Shown here: positions 31,873-39,818 of the stretch, one piece after another
Position numbering within the stretch: the stretch's first letter is position 1
Layout of the letters: each line of letters begins with the position of its first letter
Assembly: GCA_009782775.1 (NCBI GenBank)
Contig: WRIL01000016.1
Location: 1-43,485, forward strand
Source of the DNA: Desulfovibrionaceae bacterium
GTDB lineage: Bacteria; Desulfobacterota; Desulfovibrionia; Desulfovibrionales; Desulfovibrionaceae
Length of the DNA: 43,485 nucleotides
Reading direction: 5' to 3'
Notes under the pieces: model-generated
The model's database searches: none
Seen by the model: only the letters and a program-made list of their open reading frames with translations
What the model was told of the DNA's origin: nothing
Translations under genes and position numbers: made by a program

Positions 31873-33567
31873 TCAGATCACGTCTGAACTACTACATTTT
31901 ATATCCATCGGTAAAAAAGTATGCCTGTCGCGTCCGTTTTGTTTTGATGTATATAACGCTTCGTCTGCACGTTTAATATAATCCTCTCCATTTTGGCTTT
32001 GCAGCACTTTCCCCGTTGTGACCCCGATCGAAATGGTAACATAATCGGATGCCCTACTTCCTTCATTTTTAATGCACAACGCTCTAATTCTATAAAGTAT
32101 TTTTTCCGCAATTTGTATAGCACCGTTTTTTTCCGTGTTTGGCAGGATAATACAAAATTCTTCCCCACCGTACCGTGCGACAAAATCATCTTCTCTTGTT
32201 ATACTGTCGCTCAAAGATTTCGCGACATCCTTCAGGCACTCGTCGCCTTTAGTATGTCCGTATCTATCATTATATATCTTAAAATAGTCTATATCAAGCA
32301 TTATCAAACTGAGAGTACCGCCAGAGCGTGAATGTGTCCTCATAATACGGTCAAGATTTTCATCTAAATACCGTCGATTATAAATCTTTGTTAATGTGTC
32401 ATAGTTCACTTTTATCAACAAATCAAATTTTTCCAGTTCCGCTTTATGGATTATCTGTTCCGCTTGGATTTTGTCATTTATGTATGAAGTAATGTTAGCG
32501 ACCATATTGTTAATAGCGTTTTGAATTAAAGCAAATTCATCCGAATAATTGCCCTCGATTCTTGTATCAAAATTACCCTTTGAGATCTCTTCTAAACCTA
32601 TAGTAACTTTTTTTATCGGTTTAAGTATCCTTTTTATAATATAGGACAGCACGATATATACAATCGCCAAAAAGACCGCGATAAACACCACCGTATAGCT
32701 GAGTGATTCCCATAGCACCGCGTAGTATTCAGTCTTGGGTAAAACACCGAGGATTGTATGACCGGGCATATTATTATATGAAACATAATATTCCGCGCCG
32801 TCAATATTTTTCCACGCGAATCCTTTACCCGAGTTTATATTCTCAAACCAACTTTCATGCTTTAAATCCCTGCCGAGCATGTCTTCGTCAGGATGAGCGC
32901 TTATAACTCCGTCTAATATAACAATTCCGTAGCCTGTTTCACCGACCTTGCTCTCTTTGACAATCTGTTCTATGTCAATTACAGTGCGTAACTGTGTAAT
33001 AGCGTCTATGTCATAGCCAATCTGGATAAATCCTCCGCTTTCACGAGCAATACCTGTATAATGACAAAATATCTTAAATCCTGCATCGGATACAGATAGT
33101 CGCGGCTCCTCCTGTAATTCTGTAATTGTGCCGTTCGCCAATTTCATATATTTATTAGTTTCATCATGCATTTTATAATCAAATCCAATATATTCATCAA
33201 AGTTACTGTGTGTAATAATCCCATCAGAATCTGCGATATTTATTTCCATAACGCCAAAGCGTGAACATAATTTTAGCAATACTTCTTGTGTCAAATCAGC
33301 TTCGTCTTCACGGCTTAATATATGCAAAATTGCTCGTGCAGAAACCAAATGCTGCGCACTCAAAGTTTTTTCTGTCACCGCTATAACATTATCTAACTGG
33401 TGTAGCTGTACCATGAGATTGTCGTTAAAAATACGCAATTCAGATTCTATCTTGGCGCTTACAACGCGGTGCAGTAAGCTATACCCGTTTATCGAAACAA
33501 CGAGCAGAGATATGACAAAAATAATTATTGTCGGTATCAAAACTTTATTTTTAAATGACATTTTCAT
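31873..33567 (-). CDS. Membrane diguanylate cyclase with dCache, HAMP and GGDEF domains
   Basis: Makes c-di-GMP from GTP. Order: membrane segment (about residues 8-30), periplasmic double-Cache sensor (about 30-270; GETGYGIVILDGVISAHPDE and SYNNMPGHTILGVLPKTEYY), second membrane segment (about 275-305), HAMP (ILKPIKKVTIGLEEISKGNF), and GGDEF domain. The active-site loop is ARYGGEEFCIILP, and an RxxD inhibitory site (REDD) stands five residues before it, so it is likely active and product-inhibited. Start taken at ATG 33567 (MKMSF); an open frame reaches 33591. It is markedly AT-rich with Firmicute-like codon use, unlike its neighbours, suggesting transfer. Confidence 0.92.
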   Translation of the reverse strand: MKMSFKNKVLIPTIIIFVISLLVVSINGYSLLHRVVSAKIESELRIFNDNLMVQLHQLDNVIAVTEKTLSAQHLVSARAILHILSREDEADLTQEVLLKLCSRFGVMEINIADSDGIITHSNFDEYIGFDYKMHDETNKYMKLANGTITELQEEPRLSVSDAGFKIFCHYTGIARESGGFIQIGYDIDAITQLRTVIDIEQIVKESKVGETGYGIVILDGVISAHPDEDMLGRDLKHESWFENINSGKGFAWKNIDGAEYYVSYNNMPGHTILGVLPKTEYYAVLWESLSYTVVFIAVFLAIVYIVLSYIIKRILKPIKKVTIGLEEISKGNFDTRIEGNYSDEFALIQNAINNMVANITSYINDKIQAEQIIHKAELEKFDLLIKVNYDTLTKIYNRRYLDENLDRIMRTHSRSGGTLSLIMLDIDYFKIYNDRYGHTKGDECLKDVAKSLSDSITREDDFVARYGGEEFCIILPNTEKNGAIQIAEKILYRIRALCIKNEGSRASDYVTISIGVTTGKVLQSQNGEDYIKRADEALYTSKQNGRDRHTFLPMDIKCSSSDVI

Positions 33568-33718
33568 ATTTTTAATTACCACGTTTACCACGTCACTTTT
33601 TGTCGGGTATTCCGTGACCTAATGCGTCAGGGACATAACGCTGCCCGGAATCTATCAGACAAAGGCTCGCAAGTCAAAAAATCCCTATTCGCGCCGCCTC
33701 CATCCTTTCGGCCTCCTG

Positions 33719-34135
33719 ATGAATGAGGTAGGTCGCTCAAGAGGCGGTTTTGGCACAAAAATCCATGCCTTGGCGGATGCCCTGGGCAATCCCATAAAGT
33801 TCATTCTTACAGGCGGAAAACAAGCGGATTGTTACAGGCGCGCCCTCTCTTGGCCGGGCAGACTGCAAGTGCAGTCTTGGCCGATAAAGGATACGATGCA
33901 GGCCATATATTTTTGATGGAATTCAGAGATAGGAGCGGAGGCAGTCATTCACCCAAGATCGAACTGCAAACAACAATGGGGATATGGTGACTTTCTTTAC
34001 AGAGAGCGAAATGTTATCGAAAGAATGATGGGCAAAATGAAATATTTCAGAGGAATAGTGACTCGTTATAACAAACTTGCCGTTTCGTTTATGGCCTTTT
34101 TGCAACTTGCAGCCATTTTATTATGGCTTAAATGA
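33719..34135 (+). pseudogene. IS5-family transposase remnant (C-terminal half, frameshifted)
   Basis: Three frames in turn give parts of an IS5/IS427-type transposase: GRSRGGFGTKIHALADALGN, then a shift into ASAVLADKGYDAGHIF, then another shift into YRERNVIERMMGKMKYFRGI followed by VTRYNKLAVSFMAFLQLAAI and a stop at 34133-34135. The N-terminal half and the ends of the element are not recognisable. The catalytic DKGYD and ERxxxxxK motifs remain. A dead relic marking an insertion hot spot. Confidence 0.82.
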
Positions 34136-34152
34136 ATATCGACAGAACCTAG

Positions 34153-34518
34153 CTATGATTTCGATTGGCTGAAAAATCTATTGGAATCTTCCGGAGCTTC
34201 TGACCGTTCACTATTGCTATAGTTGCGAATTTGGGACGCCACAGTAATAGTATAGCTTTCAAACATTGAATCTCGTCCATGTCGTTGGCTCATACGATGC
34301 TCAATTTGATTGCGCCATTTGCTTACCGCTTCCTCGTTTTCCCAAACGGACAGGCTAAGCAGTTTACCTTCATTTACAAGGCTGGTAAAGCGCTCTGACC
34401 GTATAAATCCTTCGTTTTTGACAAGCTCGTTTTTAAGATTGGCGGCTAAAGCAAGATAATCGTCCATGCTGCTATTTTTTACTGTAACTTCAAATAAAAC
34501 CAATATCATTACATACAC
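34153..34518 (-). CDS. Antibiotic-biosynthesis-monooxygenase (ABM)-fold protein (121 aa)
   Basis: MILVLFEVTVKNSSMDDYLA with GFIRSERFTSLVNEGKLLSL and a SVWENEEAVSKWRNQIEHR motif matches small ABM-fold proteins (ferredoxin-like, dimeric; the Trp and His-rich loop is typical). Such proteins act as monooxygenases or haem-degrading enzymes, or have no known activity. The likely start is M4 (34509), as AGG lies eight bases upstream; the full frame has an ATG three codons earlier. The C-terminal 20 residues are polar. Next gene upstream is the DUF488-like gene on the same strand. Confidence 0.75.
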   Translation of the reverse strand: MYVMILVLFEVTVKNSSMDDYLALAANLKNELVKNEGFIRSERFTSLVNEGKLLSLSVWENEEAVSKWRNQIEHRMSQRHGRDSMFESYTITVASQIRNYSNSERSEAPEDSNRFFSQSKS

Positions 34519-34545
34519 CTGTTTCCTACAAATCGAGAATATTGG

Positions 34546-34929
34546 TTATAACTCTTCAATATTTATGCCTAAAAAACCAGCAATTAAGTGGCGGTGACAG
34601 TTTTCAGGAGGAGCTTCGTAACAAAGTAATAGCAAGGGGAGATTGTCGTGTTCTGAGCTGATCTTATTCAACAGTCCAAGTGTATCCACTTTATCTAATG
34701 CGCCCAATATTTCATCTTTGTAGCGTGGCTCGAACGTTCCCCAGTCTTTTGTGGGATGACATTCTTCAAGCATTGCTTTGGTTGGCCCAAATATATCAGA
34801 TAAATCCACATATTGACTTATGGTTTTCGAGAGCCATTCTGGAGGCTCGGCACGTGAAACGCGTACAAAAGTATATACGTTTTTGTCCAACTCGGGTACT
34901 TTGTCATAATAGGTTGAAAACACTTTCAT
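34546..34929 (-). CDS. DUF488-like protein (127 aa)
   Basis: Starts MKVFSTYYDKVPELDKNVYT with GAAGGG nine bases before. The diagnostic end LLLLCYEAPPENCHRHLIAG matches the DUF488 family (C-Y-E-x-x-P-x-x-C-H-R), whose members are small cytoplasmic proteins of unknown role, sometimes found beside DNA-modification or mobile-element genes. It sits 27 bp upstream of the ABM gene on the same strand, a probable two-gene operon. Confidence 0.82.
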   Translation of the reverse strand: MKVFSTYYDKVPELDKNVYTFVRVSRAEPPEWLSKTISQYVDLSDIFGPTKAMLEECHPTKDWGTFEPRYKDEILGALDKVDTLGLLNKISSEHDNLPLLLLCYEAPPENCHRHLIAGFLGINIEEL

Positions 34930-35116
34930 CAATAGACACCCTTCTTTCATAATTTTAGAGCGCTATCCCTTTTTGGGGAACGAAAAACATGGACATATCT
35001 ACGCCTTCCAAGTATGTTCAACGGTATGTTTTTTGTCTATGATCAATTTCCTCAAAGTCAACATTCTGAAAAAAGCCGCCGGTAAAATATGGGACTAGCC
35101 ATAATGCCCGGCGCAC

Positions 35117-35443
35117 TCACCGCAATAGGCGTTGTTGCAACAGCACACCCACGTTCCGCCTGCCGTCCAGCACGGCTACCACACCAACACGATCCCGATT
35201 GATATAGTAGAATATACGCCAGGGTGAACATTGTATTTCGTGGTAGTCGGTAATGCCCAAGGTCAGCATTTCCGGTGAGCATTTTCCTCGGGCGGGAAAC
35301 TTTTCCAAGGCGAGGATTTCATCCATCAGTTTGTCCTGAATGCGCGTAGCCTGTTCCACGCCGTCAGCAAGGGCAATGACGTCGTAAATGGCGTCAAGGT
35401 CTTTTTCGGCATCCTCGGAGATGATGACCAAGAATTTATCCAT
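35117..35443 (-). CDS. RelE/ParE-family toxin (108 aa)
   Basis: MDKFLVIISEDAEKDLDAIY starts a ParE/RelE fold; the AEKDLDAIYDVI helix and the C-terminal strands YHEIQCSPWRIFYYINRDRV and GVVAVLDGRRNVGVLLQQRL are typical. ParE-like toxins act on gyrase and RelE-like ones cut mRNA on the ribosome; which one applies is not clear. GAGG nine bases before the ATG at 35443; the start overlaps the upstream antitoxin stop by eight bases, the usual antitoxin-first order. Confidence 0.88.
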   Translation of the reverse strand: MDKFLVIISEDAEKDLDAIYDVIALADGVEQATRIQDKLMDEILALEKFPARGKCSPEMLTLGITDYHEIQCSPWRIFYYINRDRVGVVAVLDGRRNVGVLLQQRLLR

Positions 35444-35717
35444 TGTGTTTTTCCTCGCGCTTGGCGCGAAGACGGGTAAATACTTCACCGGCAGGGCTTC
35501 CCCTGCCTTCTTCAATACTTTTCTTGCTCATAGCCAAAATTTTCAGTAGCGCGAGGCTGTCATGGAAATTTTCATAATCCGTAACGCCCATTAGCACAGC
35601 GGCCGCCTCTCCGTTCTGTGTAATGACCAGCGGACCTGACATATTGACTTGTTCCAGCACTTGGGCGCTGTTGGCCTTTACGTAGCTGATGGGTTTAATA
35701 TCCTGGCTTGGACGCAT
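35436..35717 (-). CDS. Phd/YefM-family antitoxin (93 aa)
   Basis: MRPSQDIKPISYVKANSAQV and the core GPLVITQNGEAAAVLMGVTD match Phd/YefM antitoxins, DNA-binding dimers that neutralise the toxin with their C-terminal tail. The ATG at 35717 has GGAG eight bases upstream. Eight-base overlap with the toxin gene shows coupling. A palindrome at 35733-35757 lies just upstream and is a likely operator. Confidence 0.88.
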   Translation of the reverse strand: MRPSQDIKPISYVKANSAQVLEQVNMSGPLVITQNGEAAAVLMGVTDYENFHDSLALLKILAMSKKSIEEGRGSPAGEVFTRLRAKREEKHNG

Positions 35718-36192
35718 ATGTTCTCCAATTTTGACCAAATATAGTTTAAATTTAGTCTCATGACAAGCCTCTCCCACTATTTACAAATACCGGCAAAACC
35801 ATATTGAGGCTGACGTGATCAGAAAAACTATAACCGCGCTCCCCAAGGGCGCACGATAAGGGGGACGATTTATGGCTCTATTTGGGCGGGTTTTTCAGGC
35901 TACCGTGTGCAAAATAGTGTGCAAAGAACAAAAACCCGCCCTGGAAGGTGGTCTGCCAAAACACGGTAAGCCGTTGAAATTATTGGCGGGAGGGTGGGAT
36001 GACAACTTGACAAATAACTGACTGTACTCATAGAAATTAAACGTAAGAAATGTTTTCAATACCCCCTCAAATACCCCCGAAACTGCCGGATGAAAAAAAT
36101 GTTTGTTGACTGTTTTTGGACAGATACCTTGGTAACATGAAAAATATACCATGCCATACGTTGAGCGTCAAAAAGCGCCTCATCCTGCGGCA
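35718..36192. other. Intergenic stretch with a 12-bp stem, a 9-bp direct repeat and a possible micro-ORF
   Basis: GGGCGGGTTTTT (35884-35895) pairs perfectly with 35930-35941. Its loop holds two copies of GTGTGCAAA (35905-35913, 35917-35925). A 49-codon open frame (35872-36021, plus) starts MALFGRVFQATVCKIVCKEQ with GGGGGA six bases before its ATG, but without homology it is only a possibility. Nothing else is seen up to the PIN gene. Confidence 0.4.
35733..35757. promoter_or_regulatory. Candidate operator of the Phd/ParE-type module
   Basis: GACCAAAT (35733-35740) and ATTTAGTC (35750-35757) form an inverted repeat with seven of eight matches around an AT-rich centre, 16 bp upstream of the antitoxin start. 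Confidence 0.5.
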
Positions 36193-36606
36193 TCAGCCCA
36201 TCCGAAGAAATTCCGCTGCCGTGAGTATTTTGGGATGAGTTATGCCGGAGTCCAGAAAATCCTTGTCTCCGGTGATTATGCCGTCAACTTTGGCAGCGAT
36301 GGCTGCGCGATAAATGGGGCGATCATTCACATCGCGGATTTTCTTTTCACAGTCGGCATTTTCCACTGCTTCCTCCGGCGTGGTGATAATCTCGACCGAA
36401 AGAGTCAGCAAGGAAAGAAAGCGTTCAAAGTCCGGTATCTTGTGAGGGAATTTTCTGTTGTACACCCGGCGCATTTCATCCAGTGAGTAGTCGCAAACTA
36501 CAGCAGAATACGGCGGATTTACCGCCCTCATGAAGGCTTGCGCCGGTATGCTATCCGGGAACAGCGCGGCGGAAATCAAGATGTTTGTATCAATCAGGCA
36601 GCGCAT
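36193..36606 (-). CDS. PIN-domain toxin (137 aa)
   Basis: MRCLIDTNILISAALFPDSI carries the first catalytic Asp (D6) of PIN ribonucleases; further acidic residues are DYSLDEM, DVNDRPIYRAAI and GIITGDKDFLDSG. Such proteins (VapC-like) cut RNA. ATG at 36606, sharing one base with the antitoxin stop (TGATG). Complete in length for the family. Confidence 0.87.
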   Translation of the reverse strand: MRCLIDTNILISAALFPDSIPAQAFMRAVNPPYSAVVCDYSLDEMRRVYNRKFPHKIPDFERFLSLLTLSVEIITTPEEAVENADCEKKIRDVNDRPIYRAAIAAKVDGIITGDKDFLDSGITHPKILTAAEFLRMG

Positions 36607-36875
36607 CAAGCCTGTTCCTCGGAGCGCATTTTTCCGATCAGGTCAACAACATCCTCATCCGAGCGCAGCCCGGCCTTTTCCGCTTCGCCCGTCATGGCGG
36701 ATTGCAACATATTCATGGCATAGACAGCGGAATTCATCATGATCACCTGATTATCCCGGCTGATAAGCGTCACCCGGTCACCCGTCTTTACGCCCAACGC
36801 TTCTCGGATGTCTTTGGGCAGCGTGATTTGCCCCTTTGCCATAACCTTGGCATTATCGACGAGCATAGTAGTCAT
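36606..36875 (-). CDS. AbrB/SpoVT-type antitoxin (89 aa)
   Basis: MTTMLVDNAKVMAKGQITLP then KDIREALGVKTGDRVTLISR is the standard swapped-hairpin AbrB DNA-binding fold; the rest is the toxin-binding tail. AAGGAGG stands nine bases before the ATG at 36875. Partner of the PIN toxin downstream with one-base overlap. Confidence 0.88.
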   Translation of the reverse strand: MTTMLVDNAKVMAKGQITLPKDIREALGVKTGDRVTLISRDNQVIMMNSAVYAMNMLQSAMTGEAEKAGLRSDEDVVDLIGKMRSEEQA

Positions 36876-36907
36876 AAGGTCTTGCCTCCTTGCCAACAAA
36901 ATCCTAT

Positions 36908-36927
36908 TTACCCTGAAAGTAGGGTAA
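36908..36927. promoter_or_regulatory. Candidate operator of the AbrB-PIN module
   Basis: TTACCCT (36908-36914), six-base spacer, AGGGTAA (36921-36927): a perfect palindrome 32 bp upstream of the antitoxin start. Confidence 0.6.
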
Positions 36928-37423
36928 CGGCCTTTGAATAAAAAAGCAAGGATGCTCCATCATTGCCCAGGGCGGCTAAATTATATTATCTACATAAATT
37001 TATTAACTAAAAATATTTTTGAAAATATTTTACCCGCGCTGATACCCGCGATTACGCAGGGCTACAAGGGACATGTACCTTGCCTGTCCTGCCCTAGCAA
37101 GACAACATTCAATAACATTATATTAAGGCGAATAAAGGCGAATTACAGCCGGAATGTAATTGAATGTAATCCGATGCAATAAAATGCAATCGGCTGCAAT
37201 CGAATGTGATTGATGCATCATCCGATGTAATTGAATGTAATACGCTGCAATCGGATGCTTACGTTCCCTCTAAACCGACAAAATGGGCTGGATTGTGGTT
37301 GCATAATGCTGGCACACCCGACAATGGCTGTTTCCTGCGGTAGCGTTAGTGAGAAGAGTGTGTTATGCGTTGCGTAACTCAAAAGAAGTCATTTAGGCTC
37401 CAACAAAAAATTCCCAAAACGAG
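36928..37423. other. AT-rich intergenic region
   Basis: No gene is supported. Contains AT-rich sequence with possible promoters, the 10-bp phased array described separately (37123-37263), and the leader of the 285-aa gene. Confidence 0.6.
37123..37263. repeat. Phased 10-bp tandem repeat array (consensus AATGYAATCG)
   Basis: From 37153 the sequence can be cut in 10-base units: AATGTAATTG, AATGTAATCC, GATGCAATAA, AATGCAATCG, GCTGCAATCG, AATGTGATTG, an 11-base unit, GATGTAATTG, AATGTAATAC, GCTGCAATCG and a partial one. Upstream two 10-base units of another type (AAGGCGAA core) continue the period from 37123. All units but one are in register, i.e. about one DNA turn each, so bound protein or bends would face one side. 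Confidence 0.7.
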
Positions 37424-38281
37424 GTGTCTGAAGAAATGGAAAACGATGGATTCATGGGAGCCGAGCATTTTGAGGGAATGGGCAATGTCTGGGCTGCCTT
37501 GTTCGGGGATGCAAAGGCAGGTACGGAAATCCTTCCAATCATAGTAGCGGAAGGGAAACCCCTCTCTGTCGTATCCGGAAGCGATGCGGGCATGGATGTG
37601 CTTTTGTTGCAGTATCCAGAGGCTGGAAGCGTCCGCGTAGCGGCACTGTTGGTGACCACGCCGGAAAATACAAATTGGGAGTTGTGGTCTGCCTACCCTA
37701 TTCTTGAAGGAAAACCAACGACCCTGACCATCAACCAAAGGCATACATGGTCTAACGGAGTGGAAGGTGTTGTTGCCGCGCATATGGCAAATGTAGAGGC
37801 TCCGATTTCGTTTTTTGCCCCGTTCTACCTCCGCGATTTTGCCAATTTGGAGTTGGATAGCGATAAAGTTGTGCATCTCAGTGCGCTGGCTTTCAGCCTC
37901 AGCCAAGCTGCACCCCAAGAATATACAATCGACAAGGGTGGTTTTTATGAAGACCGCCTCCAGGCATTTCTCGAAGAAAATCCTGGAAAAACGCAAGCCG
38001 ATTTTTCACCTCCGACAGTTTCGTTAAACGGAGCCAAAATTTTATTGCCCGCCGCATATTCCTGCGAATGGCAATTCCGATTCCCGGTTCTTGCCGTTGA
38101 AGTCGTGTTATTTAGCGATATAAAGCTCTATAAACTGACGGTTGACTTTATCGGTTATGATGATGACGTGATGAGTGGATACCTTTATGTTTCCGAGAAG
38201 ATATTAGATGGATATGTGCCATTAGCAGGTCACGAGGTGGAAGGTATTATGTGGGTCACAGGCTCACTCGCTGACGCATAA
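37424..38281 (+). CDS. Uncharacterised soluble protein (285 aa)
   Basis: Contains no membrane segment or signal peptide; acidic. Regions such as GTEILPIIVAEGKPLSVVSG and FRFPVLAVEVVLFSDIKLYK suggest alternating strands. No family recognised. Begins with GTG (37424) or, more likely, an ATG a few codons inside (37436 or 37454); neither has a good ribosome binding site. It precedes the DUF2806-like gene by 70 bp on the same strand, beside the 10-bp repeat array. GC intermediate. Confidence 0.7.
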   Translation: MSEEMENDGFMGAEHFEGMGNVWAALFGDAKAGTEILPIIVAEGKPLSVVSGSDAGMDVLLLQYPEAGSVRVAALLVTTPENTNWELWSAYPILEGKPTTLTINQRHTWSNGVEGVVAAHMANVEAPISFFAPFYLRDFANLELDSDKVVHLSALAFSLSQAAPQEYTIDKGGFYEDRLQAFLEENPGKTQADFSPPTVSLNGAKILLPAAYSCEWQFRFPVLAVEVVLFSDIKLYKLTVDFIGYDDDVMSGYLYVSEKILDGYVPLAGHEVEGIMWVTGSLADA

Positions 38282-38351
38282 ACGCAAGCTTATTCTTGGT
38301 CAATAAGATACCAGCAAAAATGGTTATATAGCTTGCCGTGAGGAAATTTGA

Positions 38352-39371
38352 ATGAACTTACCTGAAATAAAAGTGAACATAGACGTAAAAGCAGATTTAA
38401 CACAGGCTTTCACTGAATTATCCAGTTTGCCAGGCAAAGGGGCTGGTAAAGTCTGGGCAATGCTTATGGGAGACAAAGAGAACCTTGCTGAATATCGAAG
38501 AAAATGCTTAGAAGCGAAGGCTGAACGTGATAGCCAGCTTATACGTCGAGGGGAACTGGACTTCGATCCGCGCTCAGGCAAGGTGACTCCAACCACTGAC
38601 GATCAACTCATGCCGCTGGCTTATGACATCATTACTTTGGTGGAACGCCAGCAGGAGACGGCAAGCCTTATAGGCAACTTGCGTGTAGCCTTGGCGAGAG
38701 TGCAAGAATATAGTGATGAACAAGTATCTGATGAGCCGGTGGCTCCCGATTGGTTTACGCGATGGCGGCATGAAGCTAAAATGATTGGTAATCCAGAAAT
38801 GCAAATGTTGTGGGGACGAATTTTGGCGGAAGAAGTGGTCAAACCTCAAACAATTTCTTTGCGTACTTTGGATGTTCTAAAAAACCTTACTCCGATTGAT
38901 GCTCACTTATTTTGCTATATCGCAAGGCTGCGTCTTAACACTATATTAGTATGCACAACTGACATACTTAATTCTGATACAAATAAATATGGATTAAATA
39001 CTGATGCAAGTATGCGACTTATAGATGCAGGACTAGTGTCAAGTATCCAACTAATGCGTATTGATGGAAAGATACAAAGCAAAACAGTTCAACAATTTCA
39101 ACGAAACGACGCTTTAGTATCCATAGAATTTAACAATAAAGGAACATACGGACTTGTGCCGGGTTTGGCGCTAACAAATGCTGGCAGAGAGATAGCTCAA
39201 ATTGCGGATATTGCACAACTTGACGCAAGTGACTTACAATATTTTGCGGAGTGTATTGCAAAAGCAAACCCTACAGCGGTTATTAGGCTCCATGCAGTAC
39301 CGATTAAAGAAGCAGCGACAGATATTAAATGCATTATATGTGAGTACAAACCTCCATGTCCTTCTGCATAG
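38352..39371 (+). CDS. DUF2806-like protein (339 aa)
   Basis: Residues about 130-180 read PVAPDWFTRWRHEAKMIGNP followed by EMQMLWGRILAEEVVKPQTI and SLRTLDVLKNLTPIDAHLFC, which is the core of the DUF2806 family. The N-terminus starts MNLPEIKVNIDVKADLTQAF and residues about 230-290 are strand-rich. Soluble, cytoplasmic, role unknown; homologues often occur in accessory or defence-like regions. TGAGG lies eight bases before the ATG. Confidence 0.78.
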   Translation: MNLPEIKVNIDVKADLTQAFTELSSLPGKGAGKVWAMLMGDKENLAEYRRKCLEAKAERDSQLIRRGELDFDPRSGKVTPTTDDQLMPLAYDIITLVERQQETASLIGNLRVALARVQEYSDEQVSDEPVAPDWFTRWRHEAKMIGNPEMQMLWGRILAEEVVKPQTISLRTLDVLKNLTPIDAHLFCYIARLRLNTILVCTTDILNSDTNKYGLNTDASMRLIDAGLVSSIQLMRIDGKIQSKTVQQFQRNDALVSIEFNNKGTYGLVPGLALTNAGREIAQIADIAQLDASDLQYFAECIAKANPTAVIRLHAVPIKEAATDIKCIICEYKPPCPSA

Positions 39372-39470
39372 ATTCTACGCTTTTCCTTGATTGCAAATAG
39401 TTTAGTTATGCAGAAAAATATAAATATATTTGTGCAAATATAAACTTTACCGCGAAAAGGGGTCAAAACA

Positions 39471-39761
39471 ATGCCGATGCCAAAGCACTTAAATAGTACC
39501 GGCCTTGGGGTGTTTATTTCAGAATATGAATTTTTTGCTACCCGCCCAAAACGCGCTGATGCAATCAAATACCTAGTTGATAAAGGAAAAAGTAATTATG
39601 GTGGTGCAGAACGCCGTGCAAGCGCGGCAAAATACCTTTTTGATGACCCCATCCTGTTACGCGAGGCACTTGAATACATAGCTCATACAGCGCCAAAGGC
39701 TACAGCACAACAAAAGTCAAAGGCCGCCAGACTGCTAAAGAGCCTTGATAACAAATCATAG
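39471..39761 (+). CDS. Small basic hypothetical protein (96 aa)
   Basis: MPMPKHLNSTGLGVFISEYE followed by helices (RADAIKYLVDKGKSNYGGAE; KATAQQKSKAARLLKSLDNK). High Lys/Ala, likely helical. No family recognised. AAAAGGGG about 15 bases upstream is a weak ribosome binding site. It separates the DUF2806-like gene (99 bp) from the nuclease-helicase gene (57 bp), and shares their strand. Confidence 0.55.
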   Translation: MPMPKHLNSTGLGVFISEYEFFATRPKRADAIKYLVDKGKSNYGGAERRASAAKYLFDDPILLREALEYIAHTAPKATAQQKSKAARLLKSLDNKS

Positions 39762-39818
39762 ATAGCGCCTTTTATATACACCCCCACTGGCGTTCAGGTC
39801 AGGGAATAAGGAAGTGTT

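Noticed and set aside
36151-36486. Plus-strand open frame beginning MPYVERQKAPHP opposite the PIN toxin
   Set aside because: The PIN/AbrB pair on the other strand is well supported; the plus frame has no ribosome binding site and no family features.
37123-37263. CRISPR array
   Set aside because: The units are 10 bp and continuous, with no 25-40 bp repeats separated by unique spacers.
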